Of a stretch of 64,000 nt of DNA, positions 1 to 7,193 are shown piece after piece; positions within the stretch are counted from its first letter, which is position 1, and every line of letters begins with the position of its first letter. The translations under genes were made by a program, and so were the position numbers. The stretch is from Lachnospiraceae bacterium (GTDB lineage: Bacteria; Bacillota; Clostridia; Lachnospirales; Lachnospiraceae). Below the pieces are notes generated by a model. The model had not been told where the DNA came from, did not search any database, and saw only the letters and a list, made by a program, of their open reading frames with translations. The stretch covers positions 78,682 through 142,681 of the forward strand of contig JAQUVX010000009.1 in the NCBI GenBank assembly GCA_028693165.1, read 5' to 3'.

Positions 1-2
1 TG

Positions 3-218
3 GATGTCAGCCAGGTTTTGGAGCAGGTATATATGGCTCTGAGCGAGAAAGGGTATAATCCGGTTAACCAGATCGTGGGCTACATTATGTCTGGAGATCC
101 GACCTATATTACCAGCCATAAGAGCGCCAGAAGTCTGATTATGAAGGTGGAACGTGATGAGATTCTGGAAGAACTGATGTCAGTATACATTGATGCGAAA
201 CTTAAGAAACAGGCATAG
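3..218 (+). CDS. ireB: IreB family regulatory phosphoprotein (5' truncated by window edge)
   Basis: Small cytosolic protein of the IreB/UPF0297 (YrzL) family, known in enterococci as a phosphorylation target of the PASTA kinase/phosphatase pair that tunes cell-envelope stress tolerance. The reading frame is open from base 3, so the true start and the N-terminal threonines that are phosphorylated in the family lie outside the window. The visible 71 residues contain the family core [20 protein letters not shown] followed by a charged helical tail ending KLKKQA. It heads the ireB-ruvX-DUF1292-fur order that is typical of Clostridia. A strong hairpin follows it, so part of its transcription may stop before ruvX. 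Confidence 0.9.
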   Translation, partial: DVSQVLEQVYMALSEKGYNPVNQIVGYIMSGDPTYITSHKSARSLIMKVERDEILEELMSVYIDAKLKKQA

Positions 219-249
219 TAGGCCCGAAATCTGCTTATAGGAAACCACG

Positions 250-292
250 AAAGACTGTCAGCCGTATTCGTCCAGGAGGCTGACAGTCTTTT
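250..292 (+). terminator. Stem-loop between ireB and ruvX
   Basis: A perfect 14-bp inverted repeat (arms 250-263 and 279-292 within 1 base, loop about 14 nt) ends in a short TTTT run. It could act as a partial intrinsic terminator or RNA-stabilising hairpin between ireB and ruvX. Confidence 0.6.
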
Positions 293-348
293 CCGAAAGC
301 CGAAAGATGAGCAGAAGCGTGCAGATGACATGAGCGTGGAGAACATAG

Positions 349-771
349 ATGAGAATATTGGGATTGGATTATGGCTCTAAGACTGTGGGGGTCGCAGTCT
401 GCGATCCGCTTGGGCTGACGGCCCAGGGCGTCGAGACGATTACCCGCAGGGACGAGGAGAAGCTGCGCAAAACTCTGGCAAGAATTGAGGCATTGATTGC
501 CGAATATCAGGTTGAAACCATCGTTTTGGGTTATCCTAAGAATATGGATGATTCGATCGGAGAGCGCGCAAGGAAGACCGAGGAGTTTCGGGATATGCTG
601 ATCAGAAGGACCGGTCTGCCGGTGGTTCTGTGGGATGAGCGTCTGACAACTATAGAAGCAAATGAGATATTAATAGAAAGTGGAGTACGCCGGGAGGATC
701 GGAAGAAAGTGATTGACAAGATAGCGGCAACACTGATCTTACAGTCTTACCTTGGCTCCATACAGGAGTGA
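349..771 (+). CDS. ruvX: Holliday junction resolvase-like nuclease RuvX/YqgF
   Basis: A 140-residue RNase H-fold protein of the YqgF/RuvX family, implicated in pre-16S rRNA 5'-end processing and proposed to act on Holliday junctions. Expected acidic motifs are visible: [12 protein letters not shown] at the N-terminus (first catalytic Asp), [25 protein letters not shown], and a C-terminal [14 protein letters not shown] holding the last conserved Asp. The length is normal for the family. The ATG at 349 has a GTGGAGAA Shine-Dalgarno about 7 nt upstream. The stop codon lies 4 nt before the probable GTG start of the next gene, indicating translational coupling. Confidence 0.95.
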   Translation: MRILGLDYGSKTVGVAVCDPLGLTAQGVETITRRDEEKLRKTLARIEALIAEYQVETIVLGYPKNMDDSIGERARKTEEFRDMLIRRTGLPVVLWDERLTTIEANEILIESGVRREDRKKVIDKIAATLILQSYLGSIQE

Positions 772-775
772 GAAC

Positions 776-1054
776 GTGGCACAGGAAGAGAAGATTACAT
801 TACAGAACGATACAGGGGAACTGATTGATTTCTATGTATTGGAAGAGACCCGGATCAACGGGATGAATTATCTGCTGGTAACGGATTCCGAGGAGGATGA
901 CGAAGAAGGCGAATGCTATATTTTGAAGGATGTATCCAAACCTGAGGACAGCGAAGCGCTGTACGAGTTTGTGGAAAATGACGACGAGATGGAATACCTC
1001 TATAAGATCTTTACAGAATTGATGGAAGATATGGAAGTGGAAATCCAGAAGTAG
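776..1054 (+). CDS. DUF1292 domain-containing protein (YrzB-like)
   Basis: A highly acidic 92-residue protein of the DUF1292/YrzB family, function unknown. The frame is open from a TTG at 752 inside ruvX, but the GTG at 776 (VAQEEKITLQ) has AGGAG at 763-767 with ideal spacing, so I take it as the start. The sequence alternates beta-type stretches (LIDFYVLEETRINGMNYLLV) with acidic runs (SEEDDEEGE) and ends in an acidic helix. It is conserved next to ruvX and ireB in Firmicutes, suggesting a shared housekeeping role, but no biochemical role can be assigned from sequence. Confidence 0.88.
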   Translation: MAQEEKITLQNDTGELIDFYVLEETRINGMNYLLVTDSEEDDEEGECYILKDVSKPEDSEALYEFVENDDEMEYLYKIFTELMEDMEVEIQK

Positions 1055-1095
1055 AGATCCGGAAGCAGAGCTTCGGGATGCAGAAGGATAGTTGC

Positions 1096-1581
1096 ATGGA
1101 ACAGACGCATTTTAAGGAGATGCTTCGGGAAAAAGGGCTGAAGGTGACCAACCAGCGACTGCTGGTGCTGGAAACGATTGCCGCGCACCCGGGCGAGCAT
1201 CTGACGACGGAAGAGATATATGAACTGGCAAGAAACAAATACCCGGAGATTGGACTGGCTACGATCTATCGTACGGTTCAGGTTCTGGTTGATTTGCATG
1301 TCATAGATAAGGTGAGCTTTGACGACGGTTTTGCCCGCTACGAGCTTGGAGAGGGCGAGATGGATACCAGGCACCACCATCATCATGCGATTTGCCGCAC
1401 ATGCGGTGCAGTGATGTCTTTTGAGGATGATCTGTTGGAACAGCTCGAGCAGGCTGTGATGGAACGGATGGGCTTTGAGGTCACAGATCACGAGGTTAAA
1501 TTGTATGGATACTGCAAGAAGTGCAGAGCGCAGATGGAACAGGTTAAAGAGAAACGAAAAATCATGGAGGAAGAAAATTGA
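1096..1581 (+). CDS. Fur-family metalloregulator (Fur/PerR/Zur type)
   Basis: A metal-dependent transcription repressor of the Fur superfamily. The N-terminal winged helix (about residues 10-75, including GLATIYRTVQVLVDLHVI) is followed by a histidine-rich hinge (five consecutive His) and two CxxC pairs (CRTCGA and CKKCRA) that would bind structural zinc. Which metal or oxidant it senses cannot be decided by eye. An ATG at 1078 is possible, but AAGGA at 1084-1088 is placed 7 nt before the ATG at 1096, which gives the usual N-terminus. The stop overlaps the TTG start of the RNase J gene, so both are co-translated. Confidence 0.92.
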   Translation: MEQTHFKEMLREKGLKVTNQRLLVLETIAAHPGEHLTTEEIYELARNKYPEIGLATIYRTVQVLVDLHVIDKVSFDDGFARYELGEGEMDTRHHHHHAICRTCGAVMSFEDDLLEQLEQAVMERMGFEVTDHEVKLYGYCKKCRAQMEQVKEKRKIMEEEN

Positions 1582-3611
1582 AAACAGAAAATCAGAATGA
1601 ACTCGTAAACGAGACGACGGTCACAGGCACAGATAACAGCGCAGCAGCAGGAACAGTGGCGGCAGCGACGGCAGGACCGGCAGCGGCGACAACAAGCGTG
1701 AACGCAGAGGCAGCCGCAGAAGGAAAGACCGGAGAAAACAAAACTGGCGAGAACAAGACCGGAGGCAGCCGCAGAAACGGACGTGGAGGCAGCCGCGGAA
1801 GATCGGGAGATCGCAGCCGCAATCCGGAGAAGGCAAAGACCGCACCGAAACCGGCAACGAAACCTGCGGCAAAGCAGACCGAGAAGTCAGCCGAGACAAA
1901 GGACGTTCCGGAAAAGACGAAGAATTACCCGGAGAAGGCAGCAAACGGCAGCAAGAACAAAGCAAAAGTAAAGATCATCCCGCTGGGCGGCTTAGAGCAG
2001 ATCGGTATGAATATTACCGCGTTCGAGTACGAGGATTCCATCGTGGTTGTGGACTGCGGACTGGCTTTCCCGACGGACGACATGCTGGGAATCGACCTGG
2101 TCATTCCGGATGTGACCTATCTTGAGAAGAACATCGATAAGGTCAAGGGCTTTGTCATCACCCATGGACATGAGGATCATATCGGCGCATTGCCGTACAT
2201 CCTGCAAAAGATCAACGTTCCGGTGTACGGCACCAAGCTGACCATCGGTCTGATCGAGAACAAATTAAAAGAACATAACCTGATGAAGAGCACCAAACGG
2301 AAAGTGGTAAAGCACGGCCAGTCGATCAACCTGGGATGCTTCCGCGTGGAGTTCATCAAGACAAACCATAGTATTGCAGATTCCGCAGCACTGGCGATCT
2401 TTACCCCGGCTGGCGTGATCGTGCATACGGGTGACTTCAAGGTTGACTATACGCCGGTGTTCGGTGATGCCTTTGATCTGCAGCGTTTTGCAGAGCTTGG
2501 CAAGAAGGGCGTGCTGGCACTGCTTTCCGACAGTACCAACGCGATCCGTCCGGGCTTTACCGCCTCTGAGCGCACCGTGGGCAAGACCTTTGACGCGATC
2601 TTCGCGGAGCACAAGGGCAACCGTATCATCGTGGCGACCTTCGCCTCCAACGTGGACCGTGTGCAGCAGATCATTTATTCTGCCAACAAGTACGGCCGCA
2701 AGGTGGTCGTGGAGGGACGAAGCATGGTCAATGTCATCGGCACAGCCAGTGAGCTTGGCTACATCAACATTCCGGACGGTACATTGATTGAGATCGACCA
2801 GCTGAAGAATTATTCCGATGAGCAGACCGTACTGATTACTACGGGCAGCCAGGGTGAGTCCATGGCGGCATTGTCCCGTATGGCTTCCGGTATGCACCGC
2901 AAGGTTTCCATCAAGCCGAATGACGTTGTCATCTTAAGCTCCACTCCGATTCCGGGCAATGAGAAAGCGGTATCGAAGGTGATCAATGAGCTTTCCATGC
3001 GCGGCGTGGAGGTCATTACCCAGGATACCCACGTATCCGGCCATGCGTGTCAGGAAGAACTGAAGCTGATTTATTCCCTGCTGCGCCCGCGCTTTGCACT
3101 GCCGGTGCATGGTGAGTACCGTCATCTGGTAGCCAACCGCAAGATCGCGGTCGCCATGGGCGTGCCGAAGGAGAATGCGATCATCATGTCCTCCGGTAAT
3201 GTGGTGGAGATCGGTGAGGAGTCCTGCAAGGTGGTAAGCCAGGTGCAGGTAGGCGGCATTCTGGTCGATGGACTGGGTGTGGGCGATGTGGGAAACATCG
3301 TGCTGCGCGACCGTCAGAATCTGGCTCAGAACGGAATTATCATCGTGGCGCTCACCTTGGAGAAGTACAGCAATCAGCTGCTTGCAGGACCGGACATTGT
3401 GTCCCGCGGCTTTGTATATGTAAGAGAGTCGGAGGATTTGCTGGATGAGGCGAAACGCGTGGTGGATGATGCCGTTGCGGATTGTCTGGACCGTCATGTG
3501 ACCGACTGGGGCAAGATCAAGAATATTCTGCGTGACAGCTTAAGCGATTTCCTCTGGAAGCGTATGAAGCGCAATCCGATGATTCTGCCGATCATCATGG
3601 AAGTAGAATAA
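1578..3611 (+). CDS. rnj: Ribonuclease J with long low-complexity N-terminal extension
   Basis: Metallo-beta-lactamase/beta-CASP ribonuclease J (677 aa; typical homologues are about 555 aa), combining 5'-exonuclease and endonuclease activity in mRNA decay and rRNA maturation. The catalytic part starts near residue 128 (KVKIIPLGGLEQIGMN). It carries the zinc motif HGHEDHIG near residue 195, then the beta-CASP domain and a complete C-terminal domain ending RNPMILPIIMEVE. Residues 1-127 are Ala/Thr then Lys/Gly/Arg-rich, with repeated TGENK and RG/GSR units, and look disordered. The TTG start is supported by GGAGG at 1566-1570, 7 nt upstream, and overlaps the upstream TGA. Confidence 0.96.
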   Translation: MKTENQNELVNETTVTGTDNSAAAGTVAAATAGPAAATTSVNAEAAAEGKTGENKTGENKTGGSRRNGRGGSRGRSGDRSRNPEKAKTAPKPATKPAAKQTEKSAETKDVPEKTKNYPEKAANGSKNKAKVKIIPLGGLEQIGMNITAFEYEDSIVVVDCGLAFPTDDMLGIDLVIPDVTYLEKNIDKVKGFVITHGHEDHIGALPYILQKINVPVYGTKLTIGLIENKLKEHNLMKSTKRKVVKHGQSINLGCFRVEFIKTNHSIADSAALAIFTPAGVIVHTGDFKVDYTPVFGDAFDLQRFAELGKKGVLALLSDSTNAIRPGFTASERTVGKTFDAIFAEHKGNRIIVATFASNVDRVQQIIYSANKYGRKVVVEGRSMVNVIGTASELGYINIPDGTLIEIDQLKNYSDEQTVLITTGSQGESMAALSRMASGMHRKVSIKPNDVVILSSTPIPGNEKAVSKVINELSMRGVEVITQDTHVSGHACQEELKLIYSLLRPRFALPVHGEYRHLVANRKIAVAMGVPKENAIIMSSGNVVEIGEESCKVVSQVQVGGILVDGLGVGDVGNIVLRDRQNLAQNGIIIVALTLEKYSNQLLAGPDIVSRGFVYVRESEDLLDEAKRVVDDAVADCLDRHVTDWGKIKNILRDSLSDFLWKRMKRNPMILPIIMEVE

Positions 3612-3650
3612 CAATTACAGTACGCAGGCAGGAGGACAGCAGGGACGACG

Positions 3651-4190
3651 ATGGGCCATATAGCGAAAGATATCAACAGAATAACGGGAACAATCATCGG
3701 GATTTCGGGAAAGCTGATCCTGTATGCGCTGGTGATCCTTCTGCTGGCAGAAGGAATCACCCGTGGTTATGCGTTCGGACATGAGATCTTCTATTCCAAG
3801 GCCATGGAAGCGGCGCCGGGGACGGAGAAGACCGTGGTGATCCCGGAAGGACAGAGTACCACGGAGACGATTCATGTGCTGCGGGAGTATGGGCTGATCG
3901 ACAACGAGCTGGCGATTCAGATCCAGATGAAGTTTTATGAATACGAGATCCAGCCGGGCACCTACAGCTTGAATACCTCCATGACCTCCAAGGAAATTCT
4001 CCGGATGCTGAATGACGAAGCGCAGGAGAGTGAGTCGGAGATCGAGGCGGACGACGGAACCGGGCAGACAGAGCCGGATTCGGAGACCATCAACTTTATA
4101 GAAGAGGAAGGGCAGATTGCACCGGAGGATATGGAAATGGTTCCGGAGGATACTGTGGTGATTCCGGAGGACGGAGGAACGCAGGGATGA
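3651..4190 (+). CDS. Membrane-anchored MltG/YceG N-terminal-domain-like protein without catalytic domain
   Basis: A 179-residue protein with one membrane helix (about residues 20-38, LILYALVILLLAEG) and an extracytoplasmic part resembling the substrate-side domain of endolytic transglycosylase MltG: VVIPEGQSTTETIHVLREYG, then IQPGTYSLNTSMTSKEILRML. The catalytic YceG region of true MltG (over 300 aa) is absent. The last 45 residues are very acidic and Glu/Pro-rich. It may be a scaffold or regulator of peptidoglycan processing rather than an enzyme. ATG at 3651; its stop overlaps the next gene's start by 4 nt (ATGA), giving translational coupling to trmR. Confidence 0.8.
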   Translation: MGHIAKDINRITGTIIGISGKLILYALVILLLAEGITRGYAFGHEIFYSKAMEAAPGTEKTVVIPEGQSTTETIHVLREYGLIDNELAIQIQMKFYEYEIQPGTYSLNTSMTSKEILRMLNDEAQESESEIEADDGTGQTEPDSETINFIEEEGQIAPEDMEMVPEDTVVIPEDGGTQG

Positions 4191-4825
4191 ATCAGGAACG
4201 GGTTACCGACTATATTAATTCCCTGGATGCAGGGCACGGGGCGCTGTGCGACCGGATTGCACGGGAAGCGCGGGCAGCCTATGTGCCGATTATCCGCAGG
4301 GAGACGGCGGCATTTCTCCAGACGATGGTGCTTGGCGTAAAGCCGGATCGCATTCTTGAGGTGGGGACTGCGGTGGGATATTCTGCGCTTTTGATGGCGC
4401 AGGTCATGCCGGAGACGGCCCATATCACAACGATTGAAAAATACGAGCCAAGGATTCCTTTGGCTCGTGAACATTTTGCCCAGGCGGGGATGACGGAGCG
4501 CATCACGCTTTTGGAGGGCGATGCCGGGGTGATTCTTGAGACGCTTACGGGCACCTTTGACTTCATCTTTATGGATGCGGCGAAGGGACAGTATATCCAC
4601 TGGCTTTCGCAGATCGACCGGCTGATGCGGCCGGGGGCGGTGCTGTTCTCAGACAATGTGCTGCAGGACGGCGATATCATCGAGTCCAGATTTGCGGTGG
4701 AACGCCGCAACCGGACGATCCATGGCAGGATGCGGGAATATCTGTATACACTGACCCATAGGGACGGTTTTCAGACCAGCATCATCCCCATCGGAGACGG
4801 TGTGGCATTGAGTGTGAAGCGATAA
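4187..4825 (+). CDS. trmR: tRNA 5-hydroxyuridine methyltransferase TrmR (O-methyltransferase family 3)
   Basis: SAM-dependent O-methyltransferase of the YrrM/TrmR family (212 aa), which in Bacillus methylates 5-hydroxyuridine at the wobble base of tRNA to give mo5U. The Rossmann motif I ILEVGTAVGYSALLMA, the acidic motif LLEGDAG and the catalytic-core segment FDFIFMDAAKGQY are present. The downstream trhP gene supplies the hydroxylation that precedes this methylation, so the pair is biochemically coherent. The start overlaps the upstream stop by 4 nt. A generic catechol-type methyltransferase role is less likely given the context. Confidence 0.88.
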   Translation: MNQERVTDYINSLDAGHGALCDRIAREARAAYVPIIRRETAAFLQTMVLGVKPDRILEVGTAVGYSALLMAQVMPETAHITTIEKYEPRIPLAREHFAQAGMTERITLLEGDAGVILETLTGTFDFIFMDAAKGQYIHWLSQIDRLMRPGAVLFSDNVLQDGDIIESRFAVERRNRTIHGRMREYLYTLTHRDGFQTSIIPIGDGVALSVKR

Positions 4826-4846
4826 CAGCGGCAGGAAAAGGGAAGA

Positions 4847-6091
4847 ATGATGATGAGAGAGACGGAACTGCTGATACCGGCAGGCAGTCTGGAGGTATTA
4901 AAGACTGCGGTTATTTATGGAGCCGACGCGGTGTACCTGGGCGGAGAAGCCTTCGGACTGCGCGCCAAGGCGAAGAATTTTACCAACGAGGAGATTAAGG
5001 AAGGCATCGCATTTGCACATGCACGCGGTGTCAGAGTCTATATAACAGCCAATATCCTGGCCCACAACGAGGATTTGCCGGGAGTGGAGGCATATTTTGA
5101 GGAGATGAAGGAGATCCGCCCGGATGCGCTGATCATCTCCGATCCGGGTGTGTTTGCCATCGCACGGCGGGTATTGCCGGACATGGAGCTGCATGTCAGC
5201 ACCCAGGCGAACAACACCAACTACGGAACCTACCTGTTCTGGCACCAGATGGGGGCGAAGCGCGTGGTTTCCGCGCGGGAGCTTTCTTTACAGGAGATCA
5301 AGGAGATCCGCGCCCGCATTCCGGAGGAGATGGAGATCGAGAGCTTCATCCATGGGGCGATGTGCATTTCCTATTCGGGACGGTGTCTGCTGAGCAATTT
5401 CCTGACCGGCCGCGATGCCAATCAGGGAGCCTGCACCCATCCGTGCCGCTGGAAATACTCCATCGTTGAGGAGACGCGGCCGAACGAGTACATGCCGGTG
5501 TTTGAAAATGAACGCGGCACCTACATCTTCAACTCCAAGGATCTGTGCATGATCGAGCACATTCCGGAGCTTATGGATGCGGGGATCGACAGCTTCAAGG
5601 TGGAGGGACGCATGAAGACGGCGCTGTATGTGGCGACGGTGGCGCGGACGTACCGGAAAGCGATCGATGACTTCAAGAAAGACCCGGCGCTGTACCAGCA
5701 GAATCTGGAGTGGTACCGGGCGGAGATTGGCAAGTGCACCTACCGGGAATTTACCACGGGATTTTTCTTTGGCAAGCCGGGTGAGAGCAGTCAGATCTAC
5801 GACAACAATACCTATGTAAAGAATTACACCTATCTGGGAACGGTGGAGGAAGTCTGCGGGGACGGAACCGGCCGGATCGAGCAGAAGAATAAATTCAGTG
5901 TCGGCGAGCAGATTGAGATCATGAAGCCGGACGGACGCAACATCGATGTGACGGTAAAGGCGATTTGCAATGAGGATGGGGAGGCGCAGGAGAGCGCACC
6001 GCACCCGAAACAGGTGCTGTATGTGGACCTGGGAGCCGAGCTGAAGCCCTACGATATCCTGCGGCGGAGTGAGCCGGACGCGCAGTCATAA
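4847..6091 (+). CDS. trhP: Peptidase U32-family tRNA hydroxylation protein TrhP
   Basis: A 414-residue member of the peptidase U32 family (YrrO/TrhP/YegQ type), now known to support prephenate-dependent 5-hydroxylation of wobble uridine in tRNA and not proteolysis. The signature region ESFIHGAMCISYSGRCLLSN is followed by further conserved cysteines (GACTHPCRWKY) consistent with an iron-sulfur site, and FKVEGRMK. The C-terminal beta-barrel (YLGTVEEV onward) is complete. It lies 21 nt after trmR, matching the two-step tRNA modification pathway. Two adjacent ATG codons exist at 4847 and 4850. A terminator follows. Confidence 0.9.
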   Translation: MMMRETELLIPAGSLEVLKTAVIYGADAVYLGGEAFGLRAKAKNFTNEEIKEGIAFAHARGVRVYITANILAHNEDLPGVEAYFEEMKEIRPDALIISDPGVFAIARRVLPDMELHVSTQANNTNYGTYLFWHQMGAKRVVSARELSLQEIKEIRARIPEEMEIESFIHGAMCISYSGRCLLSNFLTGRDANQGACTHPCRWKYSIVEETRPNEYMPVFENERGTYIFNSKDLCMIEHIPELMDAGIDSFKVEGRMKTALYVATVARTYRKAIDDFKKDPALYQQNLEWYRAEIGKCTYREFTTGFFFGKPGESSQIYDNNTYVKNYTYLGTVEEVCGDGTGRIEQKNKFSVGEQIEIMKPDGRNIDVTVKAICNEDGEAQESAPHPKQVLYVDLGAELKPYDILRRSEPDAQS

Positions 6092-6103
6092 CGGCTGCAC
6101 AGG

Positions 6104-6177
6104 AAAAGCTGGTTGGAACTATTTCGTGACGGTATGAGAGAAGACCTGTCTCACAGGATAGTGCCGGCCAGCTTTTT
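6104..6177 (+). terminator. Intrinsic terminator after trhP
   Basis: Arms 6104-6116 and 6164-6176 pair over 13 bp with two G-U wobbles and end in a run of six T. A small inner stem (GAGA...TCTC) fills the loop. It closes the ireB-trhP run. Confidence 0.75.
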
Positions 6178-6212
6178 TGTATCACAGGAAATTGCGTCCT
6201 GTGATACAAAAA
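6174..6212. repeat. Perfect 16-bp palindromic repeat (bidirectional terminator-like)
   Basis: Arms 6174-6189 and 6197-6212 are perfect reverse complements around a 7-nt loop, with T and A tracts at the ends. The outer half-site TTTTGTATCA/TGATACAAAA recurs at 15214-15234. The sequence up to about 6345 contains further GC-rich inverted repeats and no gene, so 6092-6392 looks like an intergenic repeat element. Confidence 0.6.
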
Positions 6213-6392
6213 CCCTCCGGGGGATGCGCACTCCGCGCTAAGGAAATATGGCCGCTGAAGCGACCGCGCTCCGGCGCGAGAGCCCGGCAAGCCGGACTCT
6301 TTCTTGGTGTTTCTGCCATTTTTTAACAGCCGTCTTGTGGCAAATCCCAAAATGTAGTATGATAAGGAAGATTAAAACGAGGAGGTAGGGAT

Positions 6393-7163
6393 ATGTTGGC
6401 GTGGATTCTCGCGGTTGGCGCGGCGCTTTGCCTGGTTTATTATATCATCATCGTGATCTATGCCGGTCTCGGCACCTCATTTGCGGCGGTATGGCTGCTT
6501 CTTGGAGGTCTGATGGGAGCGGCTTCTTTTGGACTGCGTTATTATCAGAAGAACCCAAGCCGCATCGAGCTCTGGATTCCGGTATCGCTGATCACGCTTT
6601 GCGCGTCGGGGATGATGATCCTTTTGCTGATGCAGATTCTGATTTTCAGCCGGATTCCCTCCACGGCGGAGCCGGAGCTGGATTATGTGATCGTGCTGGG
6701 AGCCGGTGTGAAGCCGGATGGGATCAGCAAGACCCTGCGGCTGCGGCTGGACAAGGCGGCCGAGTATGCGAAAGAAAATCCGGATACGATGTTTGTTCTG
6801 TCCGGCGGGAAGGGCGACGGAGAGCCGGAGCCGGAGGCGGTCTCCATGCAGCGCTATCTGATCAATCGCGGCGTGAAGCCGGCACGGCTTCTGCTGGAGC
6901 AGCAGTCCCTCAGCACACTGGAGAATCTGGTGTACAGCCGAAATCTGATTCAGAATCAGATCGGGGCAGAGGGGATCGAACACCTGCGCATCGGCGTTCT
7001 TACCAGCAATTTCCACCTTTTCCGCGCGCGGATGATTGCCCGGAAGCAGGATTTTGACGATATCCGGGGGATTGCCGCAGAGTCGGACAAGGTGTTATTT
7101 GTACATTTTTGCCTGCGGGACAGCCTGGCGATACTAAAAGATCGATTGATGGGTAACCTGTAA
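6393..7163 (+). CDS. YdcF/SanA-like (DUF218) membrane protein
   Basis: A 256-residue protein with three predicted N-terminal membrane segments (about residues 1-25, 28-47 and 60-85) followed by a DUF218 domain. Motifs are VIVLGAGVKPDGISKTLRLRL, FVLSGGKGDGEPEPEA, STLENLVYS and VLTSNFHLFRA, the usual order for the ElyC/SanA/YdcF family. The family is linked to envelope polysaccharide or undecaprenyl-phosphate metabolism in some bacteria, but the reaction is not established. GGAGG at 6381-6385 fixes the ATG at 6393. It ends 30 nt before the M16 protease gene and may be co-transcribed with it. Confidence 0.85.
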   Translation: MLAWILAVGAALCLVYYIIIVIYAGLGTSFAAVWLLLGGLMGAASFGLRYYQKNPSRIELWIPVSLITLCASGMMILLLMQILIFSRIPSTAEPELDYVIVLGAGVKPDGISKTLRLRLDKAAEYAKENPDTMFVLSGGKGDGEPEPEAVSMQRYLINRGVKPARLLLEQQSLSTLENLVYSRNLIQNQIGAEGIEHLRIGVLTSNFHLFRARMIARKQDFDDIRGIAAESDKVLFVHFCLRDSLAILKDRLMGNL

Positions 7164-7193
7164 GAATAGAGAGAAAAGAAGGAGAACAAACCT

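Noticed and set aside
2265-2897. Long minus-strand frame inside RNase J
   Set aside because: Antisense shadow; the plus strand encodes conserved RNase J motifs throughout.
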